A stretch of DNA of 64,000 nt from Verrucomicrobiota bacterium. GTDB taxonomy: Bacteria > Verrucomicrobiota > Verrucomicrobiia > Chthoniobacterales > SZAS-18. The position numbers and the translations under genes were made by a program. The notes under the pieces are model-generated. The model had not been told where the DNA came from. It did not search any database and saw only the letters and a list, made by a program, of their open reading frames with translations. The stretch lies in the NCBI GenBank assembly GCA_018240025.1, contig JAFEGM010000031.1:44656-108655 (forward strand), written 5' to 3'. Positions within the stretch are counted from its first letter, which is position 1. The number at the start of each line of letters is the position of its first letter. This document shows, one piece after another, positions 37,021 through 45,846 of the stretch.

Positions 37021-39810
37021 ATGCCTTCCTCTCTCCGATGCCTCGGGGCGCTCATTTGCGCCAGCCTGCTGTTCGCCGCCTCCGCCGCCGCGCAGGTCCC
37101 GCAATTGCTCAACTACCAGGGCCGCGTGGCGGTCGGCGCGACCAACTTCCACGGCGCGGGGCAGTTCAAGTTCGCCCTCGTCAATACCAACGGCAGCGTC
37201 ACGTTCTGGAGCAATGACGGCACCAGCAGCGCGGGGTCGCAGCCGACCGCGGCGGTCCCGCTGACCGTGACGCGCGGGCTCTATTCGCTGCTCCTCGGCG
37301 ACACCACGCTCGCCAACATGACGGCCATCCCGGCCAGCGTGTTCGGCAATCCGGACGTGCGCCTGCGGGTCTGGTTCAGCGACGGCGTGAACGGGTTCCA
37401 GCTGCTCACGCCCGACCAGCGGGTGGCCGCGGCAGGCTACGCGATCATGGCGGGCACCGTACCCGATGGCGCCATCACCAGCGCGAAGATCGCCGCCGGG
37501 GCGGTCGGCACGGCCCAACTGGCGGCCAATGCGGTCACCTCGGCCAATCTCGCGGCCGGCGCGGTCGGGTCCGCGCAGCTGGCGGCGGGCGCGGTCGGAT
37601 CCGCCCAGCTCGCGGCCGGAGCGGCGGTGGCCAATCTCAACGCCGCGGGGCAGAGCGGGGTGCCCACCGGTGGCACGCTCCTTTCCAGCAGCGGGGCCGA
37701 CCCCAACCTGCTCGCAGCCGGTTACGTGCGCCTCGGGCAGATCGACCTCGGCGACGCCTGGACGCGCGGGGCCTCCGGGGCTTCGCCCAGCGGACGCATT
37801 TACCACAGTGCGGTCTGGACCGGCAGCGAGATGATCGTCTGGGGAGGGCGCGCCATCCTAGGGTATCCCTCCGGCGGCGGACGCTACAACCCGGCGACCA
37901 ACAGCTGGTCGGCCACCGCGACCGCCGGCGCGCCCTCCGGGCGGGAAGCCCATGTCGCGGTCTGGACGGGCGGGCTCATGCTGGTTTGGGGCGGCACTTC
38001 CTTCGCTACCGACCTGAACGACGGCGGGCGCTACGACCCGGTGACCAACAGCTGGTCGGCCCTGAACGCGACCGGTGCACCGAGTCCGAGACGCGCCGCC
38101 ACGGCGGTCTGGACCGGATCCGAAATGCTGGTCTGGGGTGGACTTTCCTCCGTCTCCACGGCACTCAACAGCGGGGGACGCTACCATCCGGCCACGAACA
38201 CCTGGGCCAGCGTGAGCGGCCTCGGGGCACCCTCCGCCCGCTATGGCCACACGGCGGTCTGGACGGGGAGCGAGATGATCGTCTGGGGCGGATTCGACGG
38301 CAGCGTCGACGTCGCCAACGGCGCACGCTACAGCCCGGGCAACAGCTGGACCGCGCTCCCCACTGCAGGAGCCCCCAGCGCGCGTTCCGGGCACTCGGCG
38401 GTCTGGACGGGGAGCGAGATGATCGTCTGGGGCGGCGACTTCGGCACCGGCCCGCTCGCCACCGGGGCGCGCTACAGTCCGGTCGCCAATGGCTGGACGT
38501 CGCTGGGCACCACCGGCGCCCCCGCGGCCCGCACCGCCCACGCCGCGGTCTGGACCGGCTCGGAAATGCTGGTCTGGGGCGGTACGGCGGGCGGTAGCGC
38601 TTATCTCCAGGACGGCGGCCGCTATCAGCTGCAATCCGATGTATGGCTGCCTTTCTCCACCGCCGGCGCTCCCACGGCCCGCGGGGACGAAACGGTGGTC
38701 TGGACGGGCAGCGAGATGATCGTCTGGGGCGGTGGCTTCTACCTGGACGACGGCGGCCGCTATCACGCCACCGCCGGCACTTGGACGGCGCTGCCGACGA
38801 GCCTGGGACCATCCGCCCGGACCGACCACAGCGCGGTCTGGACCGGCACGGAGATGATCGTGTTTGGGGGCAATGACGGGGGCGTGACCAACTACTTCGC
38901 GGACGGCGCCCGCTATAATCCGGCGATCAATTCCTGGAGCGTTCTTCCCAGCTCGGGCCTCGCTGCTCGGGGTCGGCACACCGCGGTCTGGACCGGGACC
39001 GATATGCTCATCTGGGGCGGCAGCGGTCCCCCTGCGACCGGCTCCACCCAGTACGCCAACGGCGCGAGCTACCGGCCCGGCGCCGAATCGTGGACCGCCC
39101 TGTCGACCACCAACGCTCCCAGCGGGCGCTCCGGCCACCGCGCGGTCGTCACGGCCACCGAGATGATCGTCTGGGGCGGGGTGAACAACGTCTCGCCGCT
39201 GAATACGGGAGGGCGCTTGAACTTCAACAGCAATACCTGGGCGGCCACCACCCTGACCAACGCCCCGCAGGCACGGGTCGGCCACAGCGCGGTCTGGACG
39301 GGCACGGAGATGATCGTCTGGGGCGGGAGCAATGCCGGCTCGCTGGCGACGGGCGCGCGCTACAATCCCACCTCCGACGCCTGGCTCACGCTGCCGGCCG
39401 GACCCGACGCGCGGAGCGGGCATACTGCGGTGTGGACGGGCAGCGAGATGATCGTCTGGGGCGGCGACGACCTCGACACCGGGGCGCGCTATAACCCGGT
39501 TTCCAACGGTTGGACGGCCACCAGCACGACCAACGCCCCGCCCGGACGCACGCGGCACGTCGCCGTCTGGACCGGCACGGAGATGATCGTCTGGGGCGGC
39601 GCGTCCGGCGGCGCGCGGTACCAACCATCGTCCGACCGCTGGTCGGCCCCGCTCACGCTGATCGATGCTCCGCCGGCTCGGATCGATGCCACGGCGGTTT
39701 GGACTGGCAGCGCGATGCTCCTCTTCGGCGGCACGGACGGCAGCGCGGTCTACGGGGCGCCGCATTCCTACGTCCCACAGCGCACGCTCTACCTCTACAC
39801 CCGGCCATGA
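37021..39810 (+). CDS. Secreted Kelch-like repeat protein (first of a tandem pair)
   Basis: 929 residues. The signal peptide ends near residue 24 (SAAAQ). Residues about 25-145 form a conserved exported domain beginning VPQLLNYQGRVAVG and ending LTPDQRVAAAGYA. A linker of short repeats follows (about 150-205: AGAVGSAQLA and variants). From about 255 to the end there are 14 Kelch-type repeats, each with the core HTAVWTGSEMIVWGG followed by a GGRYxP turn, which predicts beta-propellers. Kelch propellers bind proteins or glycans; no catalytic site is seen. The stop overlaps the next start as ATGA. Confidence 0.85.
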   Translation: MPSSLRCLGALICASLLFAASAAAQVPQLLNYQGRVAVGATNFHGAGQFKFALVNTNGSVTFWSNDGTSSAGSQPTAAVPLTVTRGLYSLLLGDTTLANMTAIPASVFGNPDVRLRVWFSDGVNGFQLLTPDQRVAAAGYAIMAGTVPDGAITSAKIAAGAVGTAQLAANAVTSANLAAGAVGSAQLAAGAVGSAQLAAGAAVANLNAAGQSGVPTGGTLLSSSGADPNLLAAGYVRLGQIDLGDAWTRGASGASPSGRIYHSAVWTGSEMIVWGGRAILGYPSGGGRYNPATNSWSATATAGAPSGREAHVAVWTGGLMLVWGGTSFATDLNDGGRYDPVTNSWSALNATGAPSPRRAATAVWTGSEMLVWGGLSSVSTALNSGGRYHPATNTWASVSGLGAPSARYGHTAVWTGSEMIVWGGFDGSVDVANGARYSPGNSWTALPTAGAPSARSGHSAVWTGSEMIVWGGDFGTGPLATGARYSPVANGWTSLGTTGAPAARTAHAAVWTGSEMLVWGGTAGGSAYLQDGGRYQLQSDVWLPFSTAGAPTARGDETVVWTGSEMIVWGGGFYLDDGGRYHATAGTWTALPTSLGPSARTDHSAVWTGTEMIVFGGNDGGVTNYFADGARYNPAINSWSVLPSSGLAARGRHTAVWTGTDMLIWGGSGPPATGSTQYANGASYRPGAESWTALSTTNAPSGRSGHRAVVTATEMIVWGGVNNVSPLNTGGRLNFNSNTWAATTLTNAPQARVGHSAVWTGTEMIVWGGSNAGSLATGARYNPTSDAWLTLPAGPDARSGHTAVWTGSEMIVWGGDDLDTGARYNPVSNGWTATSTTNAPPGRTRHVAVWTGTEMIVWGGASGGARYQPSSDRWSAPLTLIDAPPARIDATAVWTGSAMLLFGGTDGSAVYGAPHSYVPQRTLYLYTRP

Positions 39811-42584
39811 ATGCCCGCGCCATGGCTCGCTTTCTGACTCTGCTGCTGGCCTGCGCTCTCGGCCTCGCACCGTTGGCTGCGCAGGTCCCGCCGCTCATCC
39901 AGTACCAGGGCCGCGTCACGGTCGGTAACGTCAACTTCGACGGCGCCGGTCAGTTCAAGTTCGCCCTCGTCGACTCGACCGGCACGGTCACCTACTGGAG
40001 CAACAACGGCTCCAGCACGGCCGGCTCGCAGCCCACCGCCGCGGTCGCGCTCACGGTCACGAAAGGGCTCTATGCGGTCCTGCTCGGCGACAGCGCGCTG
40101 GCCAACATGACGGCCGTGCCCAGCAGCGTCTTCGCGCAGCCCGACGTCCGCCTGCGGGTCTGGTTCAACGACGGCGTCAACGGCTTCCAGCAGCTCACGC
40201 CCGACCAGCGGGTGGCTGCCGTCGGCTATGCCATGGTCGGCGGCACGGTGCCGGATGGCGCCGTCACCAGCGCCAAGCTGGCCAACGGGGCGGTCGGTAC
40301 GGCCCAGCTGGGCAATGCGGTCGTGACCTCCGCCAACGTGGCCGCCGGCGCGGTCGGCAGCACGCAACTCGCGGCCGGCGCGGTCGGCGGCAGTCAGCTC
40401 GCCAGCGGCGCGGTGGCGACCGCGCTGGCCTCGGCCGGACAAAGCGTGGTGCCCAGCGGCGGCACGATTCTTTCCGCATCGGGGACCGATGCGGCTCTGC
40501 TCGCCGCCGGCTATGTACGCGTCGGCCAGCTCGATCTCGGCGATGCCTGGACGGCCCGCGCCAGCGGTGCCTCGCCCTCGGCCCGGGCGGCCCACACCGC
40601 GGTCTGGACGGGCGCGGAGATGATCGTCTGGGGCGGTCGCGATGCCACCGCCACGGGGCTGGCCAGCGGCGCGCGCTATCATCCCGCCACGGATACCTGG
40701 AGCGCGGTCAGTGCCACCAACGCGCCATCCGCGCGGCATCAGCACACGGCCGTTTGGACGGGCGCGGACATGATCGTCTGGGGCGGGCAAAACCTCGGCA
40801 CGACGCTGAACACCGGGGCCCGCTACAATGCCACGATCAACGCCTGGGCGCCCGTCAGCACGGCCGGCGCGCCGGTCGGGCGATATCAGCACACGGCCGT
40901 TTGGACCGGCGCGGAGATGATCGTCTGGGGCGGCGTCGGCTCGTCGGCCAATCTCAACTCCGGCGGCCGCTACACGCCCGGCACGAACAGCTGGGTCGCG
41001 CTGACCACCGCCAGCGCGCCCGCCGCGCGAAGCTATCACACGGCGGTCTGGACGGGTTCCGATATGCTCGTCTGGGGCGGCACAGGTGGCTCGGCGCTCA
41101 ATTCGGGCGGTAGCTACAACGTGGCCGCCGGCACCTGGAGCGCGCTGGGAACGAGCGGCGCGCCGACCGCCCGGCAGGCCCACACCGCGGTCTGGACGGG
41201 CGCGGAGATGATCGTCTGGGGCGGGTCGAGCCTCGCCGGCAGCCTCGCCGACGGCGGGCGCTACGCGCATCCTGCCGGCACCTGGACGGCACTGCCGGGG
41301 AGCAATGCCCCCTCCGGGCGCGACACGCACGTCGCCGTCTGGACCGGCGACGGAATGCTGGTCTGGGGCGGCTTCGGCCCCAGCGGTGTGCTCGGGAGCG
41401 GGGCGCGCTACACGCCGGCCGGCAACACCTGGACGCCGCTGGCCGCCGCGAACGCGCCGGTGGCGCGCGGATTCCACAGCGCGGTCTGGACAGGGGCGGA
41501 GATGATCGTCTGGGGCGGGTTCGGCACGACCACGCTGGACGACGGCGGTCGCTATTTCGCCGCCGCCGACCGCTGGCAGGCGCTGCCGAAAGCCGGCGGA
41601 CCTTCCCCGCGCACCCAGCACGCGGCGGTCTGGACGGGGAGCGAGCTGATCGTCTGGGGCGGCACGAACAGCACGGTCGATCTGGCCGACGGCGCCCGCT
41701 ACGATGCGGCCACCAACGTTTGGACCGCGCTCCCGGCCAGCGGCGCGCCGGCCGCGCGCAGCCTGCACAGCGCGGTCTGGACCGGCAGCGAATTGATCGT
41801 CTGGGGCGGCCTCAGCGGCAGCACCTATCGCAACGACGGCGCGGTTTATCGGCGCTCGACCAACACCTGGCTCGCGCTCGCCAGCAGCGGCGCGCCCACC
41901 GCGCGGGTCAACCATAGCGCCGTCTGGACCGGTAGCCGCATGCTCGTCTGGGGCGGCACGTCCGCCGCCAGTTACGAGGCGGTCGGCGGCCAGTACGTTC
42001 GCGCCACCGACACCTGGAGCGCCCTGCCCACGTTGAACGCCCCCACGCCCCGCGCCGGTCAAACCGCGGTCTGGACGGAGCGCGAGATGATCGTCTGGGG
42101 CGGCAACGACGGCAGTCCGCTGAACACCGGCGCCCGCTACGATCCTGCGGCGGGAGTCTGGACCTCGATGTCGGTCTTTCTCTCCGGCCGCTCCGGCCAC
42201 AGCGCCGTCTGGACCGGGAACGAGATGATCGTCTGGGGCGGCGACAGCCTCGCCGACGGCGCTCGCTACAATCCGCAAACCAACGCCTGGATTCCCCTGA
42301 GCGCCGCCTTCGCCCCCAGCGGCCGTGATCGGCACACCGCCGTCTGGACCGGCCGCGAGATGATCGTTTGGGGGCCCGAGTCCACCGGCGCCCGTTATGA
42401 GCCCGCGGCCGATCGTTGGAATGCGACCACGCTGGTGGGCGCTCCGCTACCCCGCATCTCGCACACCGCCGTCTGGACCGGCTCCGCCATGCTCGTGTTC
42501 GGTGGGACGGACGGAGTCGCGTTCTTCGGGGATCTCCAGGCCTACACGCCGGAGCGAATCCGGTACCTCTACGGTCGGCCGTAG
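39807..42584 (+). CDS. Secreted Kelch-like repeat protein (second of a tandem pair)
   Basis: 925 residues from MNARAMARFLTLLLACALGL; the signal peptide ends near LAAQ. The layout equals that of the preceding gene: N-terminal domain opening VPPLIQYQGRVTVG, AGAVGSTQLA linker repeats, then 14 Kelch-type units (HTAVWTGAEMIVWGG type). It is a diverged tandem duplicate, translationally coupled through the 4-bp ATGA overlap. Both proteins end with a similar YLYGRP/YLYTRP peptide. The DNA carries about 28 near-copies of the VWTG-IVWGG coding unit over 5 kb, so recombination-driven repeat-number change is likely. Confidence 0.85.
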   Translation: MNARAMARFLTLLLACALGLAPLAAQVPPLIQYQGRVTVGNVNFDGAGQFKFALVDSTGTVTYWSNNGSSTAGSQPTAAVALTVTKGLYAVLLGDSALANMTAVPSSVFAQPDVRLRVWFNDGVNGFQQLTPDQRVAAVGYAMVGGTVPDGAVTSAKLANGAVGTAQLGNAVVTSANVAAGAVGSTQLAAGAVGGSQLASGAVATALASAGQSVVPSGGTILSASGTDAALLAAGYVRVGQLDLGDAWTARASGASPSARAAHTAVWTGAEMIVWGGRDATATGLASGARYHPATDTWSAVSATNAPSARHQHTAVWTGADMIVWGGQNLGTTLNTGARYNATINAWAPVSTAGAPVGRYQHTAVWTGAEMIVWGGVGSSANLNSGGRYTPGTNSWVALTTASAPAARSYHTAVWTGSDMLVWGGTGGSALNSGGSYNVAAGTWSALGTSGAPTARQAHTAVWTGAEMIVWGGSSLAGSLADGGRYAHPAGTWTALPGSNAPSGRDTHVAVWTGDGMLVWGGFGPSGVLGSGARYTPAGNTWTPLAAANAPVARGFHSAVWTGAEMIVWGGFGTTTLDDGGRYFAAADRWQALPKAGGPSPRTQHAAVWTGSELIVWGGTNSTVDLADGARYDAATNVWTALPASGAPAARSLHSAVWTGSELIVWGGLSGSTYRNDGAVYRRSTNTWLALASSGAPTARVNHSAVWTGSRMLVWGGTSAASYEAVGGQYVRATDTWSALPTLNAPTPRAGQTAVWTEREMIVWGGNDGSPLNTGARYDPAAGVWTSMSVFLSGRSGHSAVWTGNEMIVWGGDSLADGARYNPQTNAWIPLSAAFAPSGRDRHTAVWTGREMIVWGPESTGARYEPAADRWNATTLVGAPLPRISHTAVWTGSAMLVFGGTDGVAFFGDLQAYTPERIRYLYGRP

Positions 42585-42613
42585 GGCCTCGGTACGAGCA
42601 ATTGCAACCTCGC

Positions 42614-42768
42614 TCCCACTCCGACTCCCACTCCCACTCGCACTCCCACTCGCACTCCCACTCTCACTCGCACTCGCACTCGCACTCGCACTCGCACTCG
42701 CACTCGCACTCGCACTCCCTCTCCCACTCCCTCTCCCACTCCCTCTCCCACTCCCTCTCCCACTCACA
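42614..42768. repeat. Hexanucleotide tandem repeat (CACTCG/CCCACT)n
   Basis: About 25 six-base units, first a CCCACT/CGCACT mix, then a run of CGCACT, then a 12-base form CCCTCTCCCACT. It fills most of the 236-bp gap between the second Kelch gene and the next secreted gene. It reads through in all frames as Ser/His/Arg/Gly-type peptides, so it is not taken as coding. Confidence 0.92.
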
Positions 42769-42820
42769 CGACTTCCAGCTGCGATCGCTCAGCGCTTGGC
42801 CACCCCGCCGCACTCGGAGA

Positions 42821-43744
42821 GTGCGGACTACTCTCGTGAACTCCTCCGCTCTTCTTTCCTTTCTCCTCCTTCTTCCCTTCTCCGTCAGCGCCCTGGCGGG
42901 ATCGCGCGCGAGTGGGAGCTACGCAGTGCCCACGGACGTCACCGACACGGGCGGCCGGCGCACGACCAGCGCGCTCTACACGAACGACGGGAGCCTCGGC
43001 GGCCTGGCCGGCTCCTCGACCGCCGCGCCGGCTGAGACGCTGCGCGGGGGCTACGTCGGGCAGCTCTACGAGGTCACGGGCGTGACGGTCACCTCCGGTT
43101 CCACGACCGTGAGCGAGGGTGCCACCTTGCAACTCGGAGCGGCGCAGGTGCTCGACGACACGAGCCTGCTCACGCTCGCGCCCGCCGCGGTGGCCTGGAG
43201 CGTGACCGGCGGTCCGTTGACCGGCATTTCCAGCGGCGGACTGGCCACGGCCGGACTGGTCTTCCAGAACACTCCCGCCACGGCCCGAGCGGATTTCGGC
43301 GGCTTCAACGGCACGCTCAATCTGACCGTGCTCGACGCCCTGCCCGACAACTTCGGGAGCTACGCCGGCGACGGGATCGACGATTCCTGGCAGGTGCAGT
43401 ATTTCGGCCTGAACAATCCGAACGCGGCACCCGGCGTCGACTTCAGCGGCACCGGGCAGACGAACCTCTTCAAATTCCTCGCCGGCCTCGATCCGCTCGA
43501 CGCCCGCTCGCGTTTCGTCGTCAGCGCCGCGCCCGTGGTCGGCCAGCCGAGCCAGCGCGTGCTCACGTTCAACCCGGTCGTGGCCGGCCGCACCTACACG
43601 GTTCGGGCCAGCGCCGACCTCACCACGCCGGGCTGGACCACGCTTTCCGGTCCGGTGCAGATCAATGGCAACCAGGGCACCTTTACCGATCTGAATGCCA
43701 CCGGCGCGCGCCGGTTCTACGAGGTCCAGATCACCAAGCCCTGA
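42821..43744 (+). CDS. Secreted protein with Ig-like region and thrombospondin-3-like D-rich segment
   Basis: 307 residues from the GTG at 42821 (MRTTLVNSSALLSFLLLLPF); GTG 42836 is also possible. The upstream in-frame Ser/His repeat is the DNA hexamer array and was left out. After the signal peptide (SALAG) come Ig-like strands (VTVTSGSTTVSEGATLQL, LTGISSGGLATAG). The segment FGSYAGDGIDDSWQVQYFGLN with GTGQTNLFKFLAGLDPLD resembles the calcium-binding-like D-rich motif common near the ends of verrucomicrobial exported proteins. The end FYEVQITKP closes a final beta domain. It probably belongs with the two Kelch proteins. Confidence 0.72.
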   Translation: MRTTLVNSSALLSFLLLLPFSVSALAGSRASGSYAVPTDVTDTGGRRTTSALYTNDGSLGGLAGSSTAAPAETLRGGYVGQLYEVTGVTVTSGSTTVSEGATLQLGAAQVLDDTSLLTLAPAAVAWSVTGGPLTGISSGGLATAGLVFQNTPATARADFGGFNGTLNLTVLDALPDNFGSYAGDGIDDSWQVQYFGLNNPNAAPGVDFSGTGQTNLFKFLAGLDPLDARSRFVVSAAPVVGQPSQRVLTFNPVVAGRTYTVRASADLTTPGWTTLSGPVQINGNQGTFTDLNATGARRFYEVQITKP

Positions 43745-43755
43745 CGCCCACGGGC

Positions 43756-44505
43756 TCAAGCCTCGCGGTTCAGCAGCTCGTACGAAAGCACGCTCAGGCA
43801 ATACAACGCCGCCGTCTCGGTCCGCAGGATGATGGGGCCGAGCGTGATCGGATGACAGCCCGCGGCCTTCGCCAGTCCGATCTCGGCCGGCGTGAAATCG
43901 CCCTCGGGGCCGACCAGAATGAGTGCCCGCCGCGGCGTCGGGTGATCGCGCAGCCAGACCCGCGGATGCTTCGCGTCCGGCTGGAGCGAGGCGATCAGCA
44001 GGAGGTCGAAATCGCGCGCGCGCTCGGCCAGAAAGTCCTTCGGCGGGCGCGGACGGCCGATGGTCGGCAGCCAATTCTGGCCGCATTGCTTGGCCGCCTC
44101 GATGGCGACCTGCTGCCATTTTTCCTGCTTCGCGGCAGCCTCAGCGATGTCGTCGCAGCGGGCCACGGTCCGCTCGCTCAGCAGCGGCTGGATCTCGGCC
44201 GCGCCGAGCTCGGTCGCCTTCTGGATGATGAGGTCCATGTTCTTCCCTTTCGGGATGGCCTGCGCGAGCGTCAGGCGGCAGGCCAGCGGCGGCGACTGCT
44301 GGGAATGCAGGACTTTCAGCGGCACCGCCCGCTTGCTGGCGCCTTCGAGAATCTCAGCGGTCGCCTCCCGGCCCGCGCCGTCGAAGACCACCACCCGCTC
44401 GCCGGCGCGCAGGCGCAGGACGTTGACGGCGTGATGGGCTTCGGCCTCTTCGAGCGCCAGCGACTTGGCATCCCAAGAGCCTGAGGGGAGGTAAAAACGG
44501 TGCAC
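43756..44505 (-). CDS. rsmE: 16S rRNA (uracil-1498-N3)-methyltransferase RsmE
   Basis: 249 residues from a GTG start (MHRFYLPSGS). The N-terminal PUA-like domain (AHHAVNVLRLRAGERVVVFDG) is followed by a SPOUT methyltransferase domain with LAQAIPKGKNMDLIIQKATELGA, LVGPEGDFTPAEI and LGPIILRTETAALYCLSVL, which form the SAM-binding trefoil knot. It methylates U1498 in helix 44 of 16S rRNA. It is convergent with the secreted gene (11 bp apart) and follows dnaJ with a repeat-filled gap of 104 bp. Confidence 0.95.
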   Translation of the reverse strand: MHRFYLPSGSWDAKSLALEEAEAHHAVNVLRLRAGERVVVFDGAGREATAEILEGASKRAVPLKVLHSQQSPPLACRLTLAQAIPKGKNMDLIIQKATELGAAEIQPLLSERTVARCDDIAEAAAKQEKWQQVAIEAAKQCGQNWLPTIGRPRPPKDFLAERARDFDLLLIASLQPDAKHPRVWLRDHPTPRRALILVGPEGDFTPAEIGLAKAAGCHPITLGPIILRTETAALYCLSVLSYELLNREA

Positions 44506-44580
44506 GGGTCGATGGAATCAGCTCCGGCGGAAAGGAGGTCGAAAGTACAACTTCCTTCGCCCTTGCCGCCTTGTTCCTTC

Positions 44581-44609
44581 CTTGAATCCTGAATCCTGAA
44601 TCTTGAACT
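44581..44609. repeat. Heptanucleotide repeat (TGAATCC)n starting at the dnaJ stop
   Basis: Units TGAATCC, TGAATCC, TGAATCT and TGAACTT. On the minus strand they begin directly after the dnaJ TGA (AGTTCAAGATTCAGGATTC). The unit is related to the CAAGATT repeats at 31329-31350. Confidence 0.85.
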
Positions 44610-45767
44610 TCAGGAAAACAGTTCCTTCGCCTTGTCCCAGAAACTCCGCTGGTGCGGCGAATTCTCCTCCCCGCAGCTGGCGGCGAAGGCCTCGAGCTTG
44701 GCGCGCTGGTCGCCGTTGAGCTTGGTCGGCACCTCGACCACGACGCGCACCATGAGGTCACCGCGTTCGCGGGCATTGAGCACCGGCATGCCGCGACCGC
44801 GCAGCCGGAAGGTGGTGCCGCTCTGCGTGCCCGACGGAATGCGCAGGGCAGCCGGACCGTCGAGCGTGGGAACCTTGGTCTCGCCGCCCAGCGCGGCCAT
44901 GGAGAAGGCGATGGGCACCTCGCAATGGAGATCCTCGCCCTCGCGCTGGAAGATGCGGTGCTCGGCCAGATGGATGACCACGTAGAGATCGCCCGCGGGA
45001 CCTCCGCGAATCCCGGCCTCGCCGTTGCGGCTGGAGCGCAGGCGCGCGCCGTCCTCGATGCCGGCGGGAATCTTCAACTTGATGCGCGAAGTCTTCTCGT
45101 GCCGGCCCTCGCCGCCGCACTTCTTGCACGGCTTCTCGATGATGCTGCCAGTGCCGCGGCAGCGCGGGCAGGTTTGCGAGACCTGGAAGAATCCACGCGA
45201 GGAAATGACCTGGCCGCGGCCTTTGCAGGTGGGGCAGGAGACGGCCTTGCTGCCGCTCTCCGCGCCGGTGCCGGTGCAGGTGTCGCAGACGTCGAGCTTG
45301 GTGATCTCGATCTCCTTCTCCACGCCGGTCGAGGCTTCCTCGAGCGTGATCTGCAGATCGTACCGCAGGTCGCTCCCGCGTTGGCGGCCTTCGCGATCGG
45401 TCCGGGCGCCGCCGCCGAAGAACTGCTCGAAGATGCCGCCGCCGTCGCCGCCGAAGCCGCCGCCGAAGACCTCGCGGAAGATATCCATCGGGTCGACATG
45501 CGTGCCGCGACCGCCCGGGAAGCCGCCGCCGCCGCTGAAGGCCGCGTGGCCGTAGCGATCGTACGCGGCCCGCTTCTCGGGGTCGTTCAGGACTTCGTAG
45601 GCCTCGCCCAGTTCCTTGAATTTCTCCTCCGCGCCCTTGTCACCCTGGTTTTTGTCGGGGTGATACTTCACGGCCAGCTTGCGGTAGGCCTTCTTCAAAT
45701 CGTCGGGCGAGACCTCGCGGGAAACCCCCAGCACCTCGTAGTAGTCACGCTTTTGAGTCGTTGCCAT
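44610..45767 (-). CDS. dnaJ: Molecular chaperone DnaJ
   Basis: 385 residues, full length. The J domain (residues 1-75) has H36-P37-D38 in KYHPDKNQ, which stimulates DnaK ATPase. A Gly/Phe-rich linker follows ([20 protein letters not shown]). The zinc domain has all four CxxCxGxG repeats: [24 protein letters not shown] and CKKCGGEG. The C-terminal client-binding domains are intact. No dnaK or grpE is adjacent. The stop codon is followed at once by a heptad repeat. Confidence 0.97.
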   Translation of the reverse strand: MATTQKRDYYEVLGVSREVSPDDLKKAYRKLAVKYHPDKNQGDKGAEEKFKELGEAYEVLNDPEKRAAYDRYGHAAFSGGGGFPGGRGTHVDPMDIFREVFGGGFGGDGGGIFEQFFGGGARTDREGRQRGSDLRYDLQITLEEASTGVEKEIEITKLDVCDTCTGTGAESGSKAVSCPTCKGRGQVISSRGFFQVSQTCPRCRGTGSIIEKPCKKCGGEGRHEKTSRIKLKIPAGIEDGARLRSSRNGEAGIRGGPAGDLYVVIHLAEHRIFQREGEDLHCEVPIAFSMAALGGETKVPTLDGPAALRIPSGTQSGTTFRLRGRGMPVLNARERGDLMVRVVVEVPTKLNGDQRAKLEAFAASCGEENSPHQRSFWDKAKELFS

Positions 45768-45846
45768 GGAACATCGAAAAAACTGATTGGGAACCTGCCT
45801 TCATTCGGCCGCATTGCCAGCGGGTTCTGTGGCAGCGCGGGGAGGA

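Noticed and set aside
39795..42335. 846-codon minus-strand frame
   Set aside because: Antisense to the second Kelch gene; the repeats seen in it mirror the Kelch repeats.
42416..42820. N-terminal extension with Ser/His repeats on the secreted gene at 42821
   Set aside because: It would overlap the end of the second Kelch gene and put about 135 residues before a good signal peptide. The Ser/His run is the hexamer DNA repeat.
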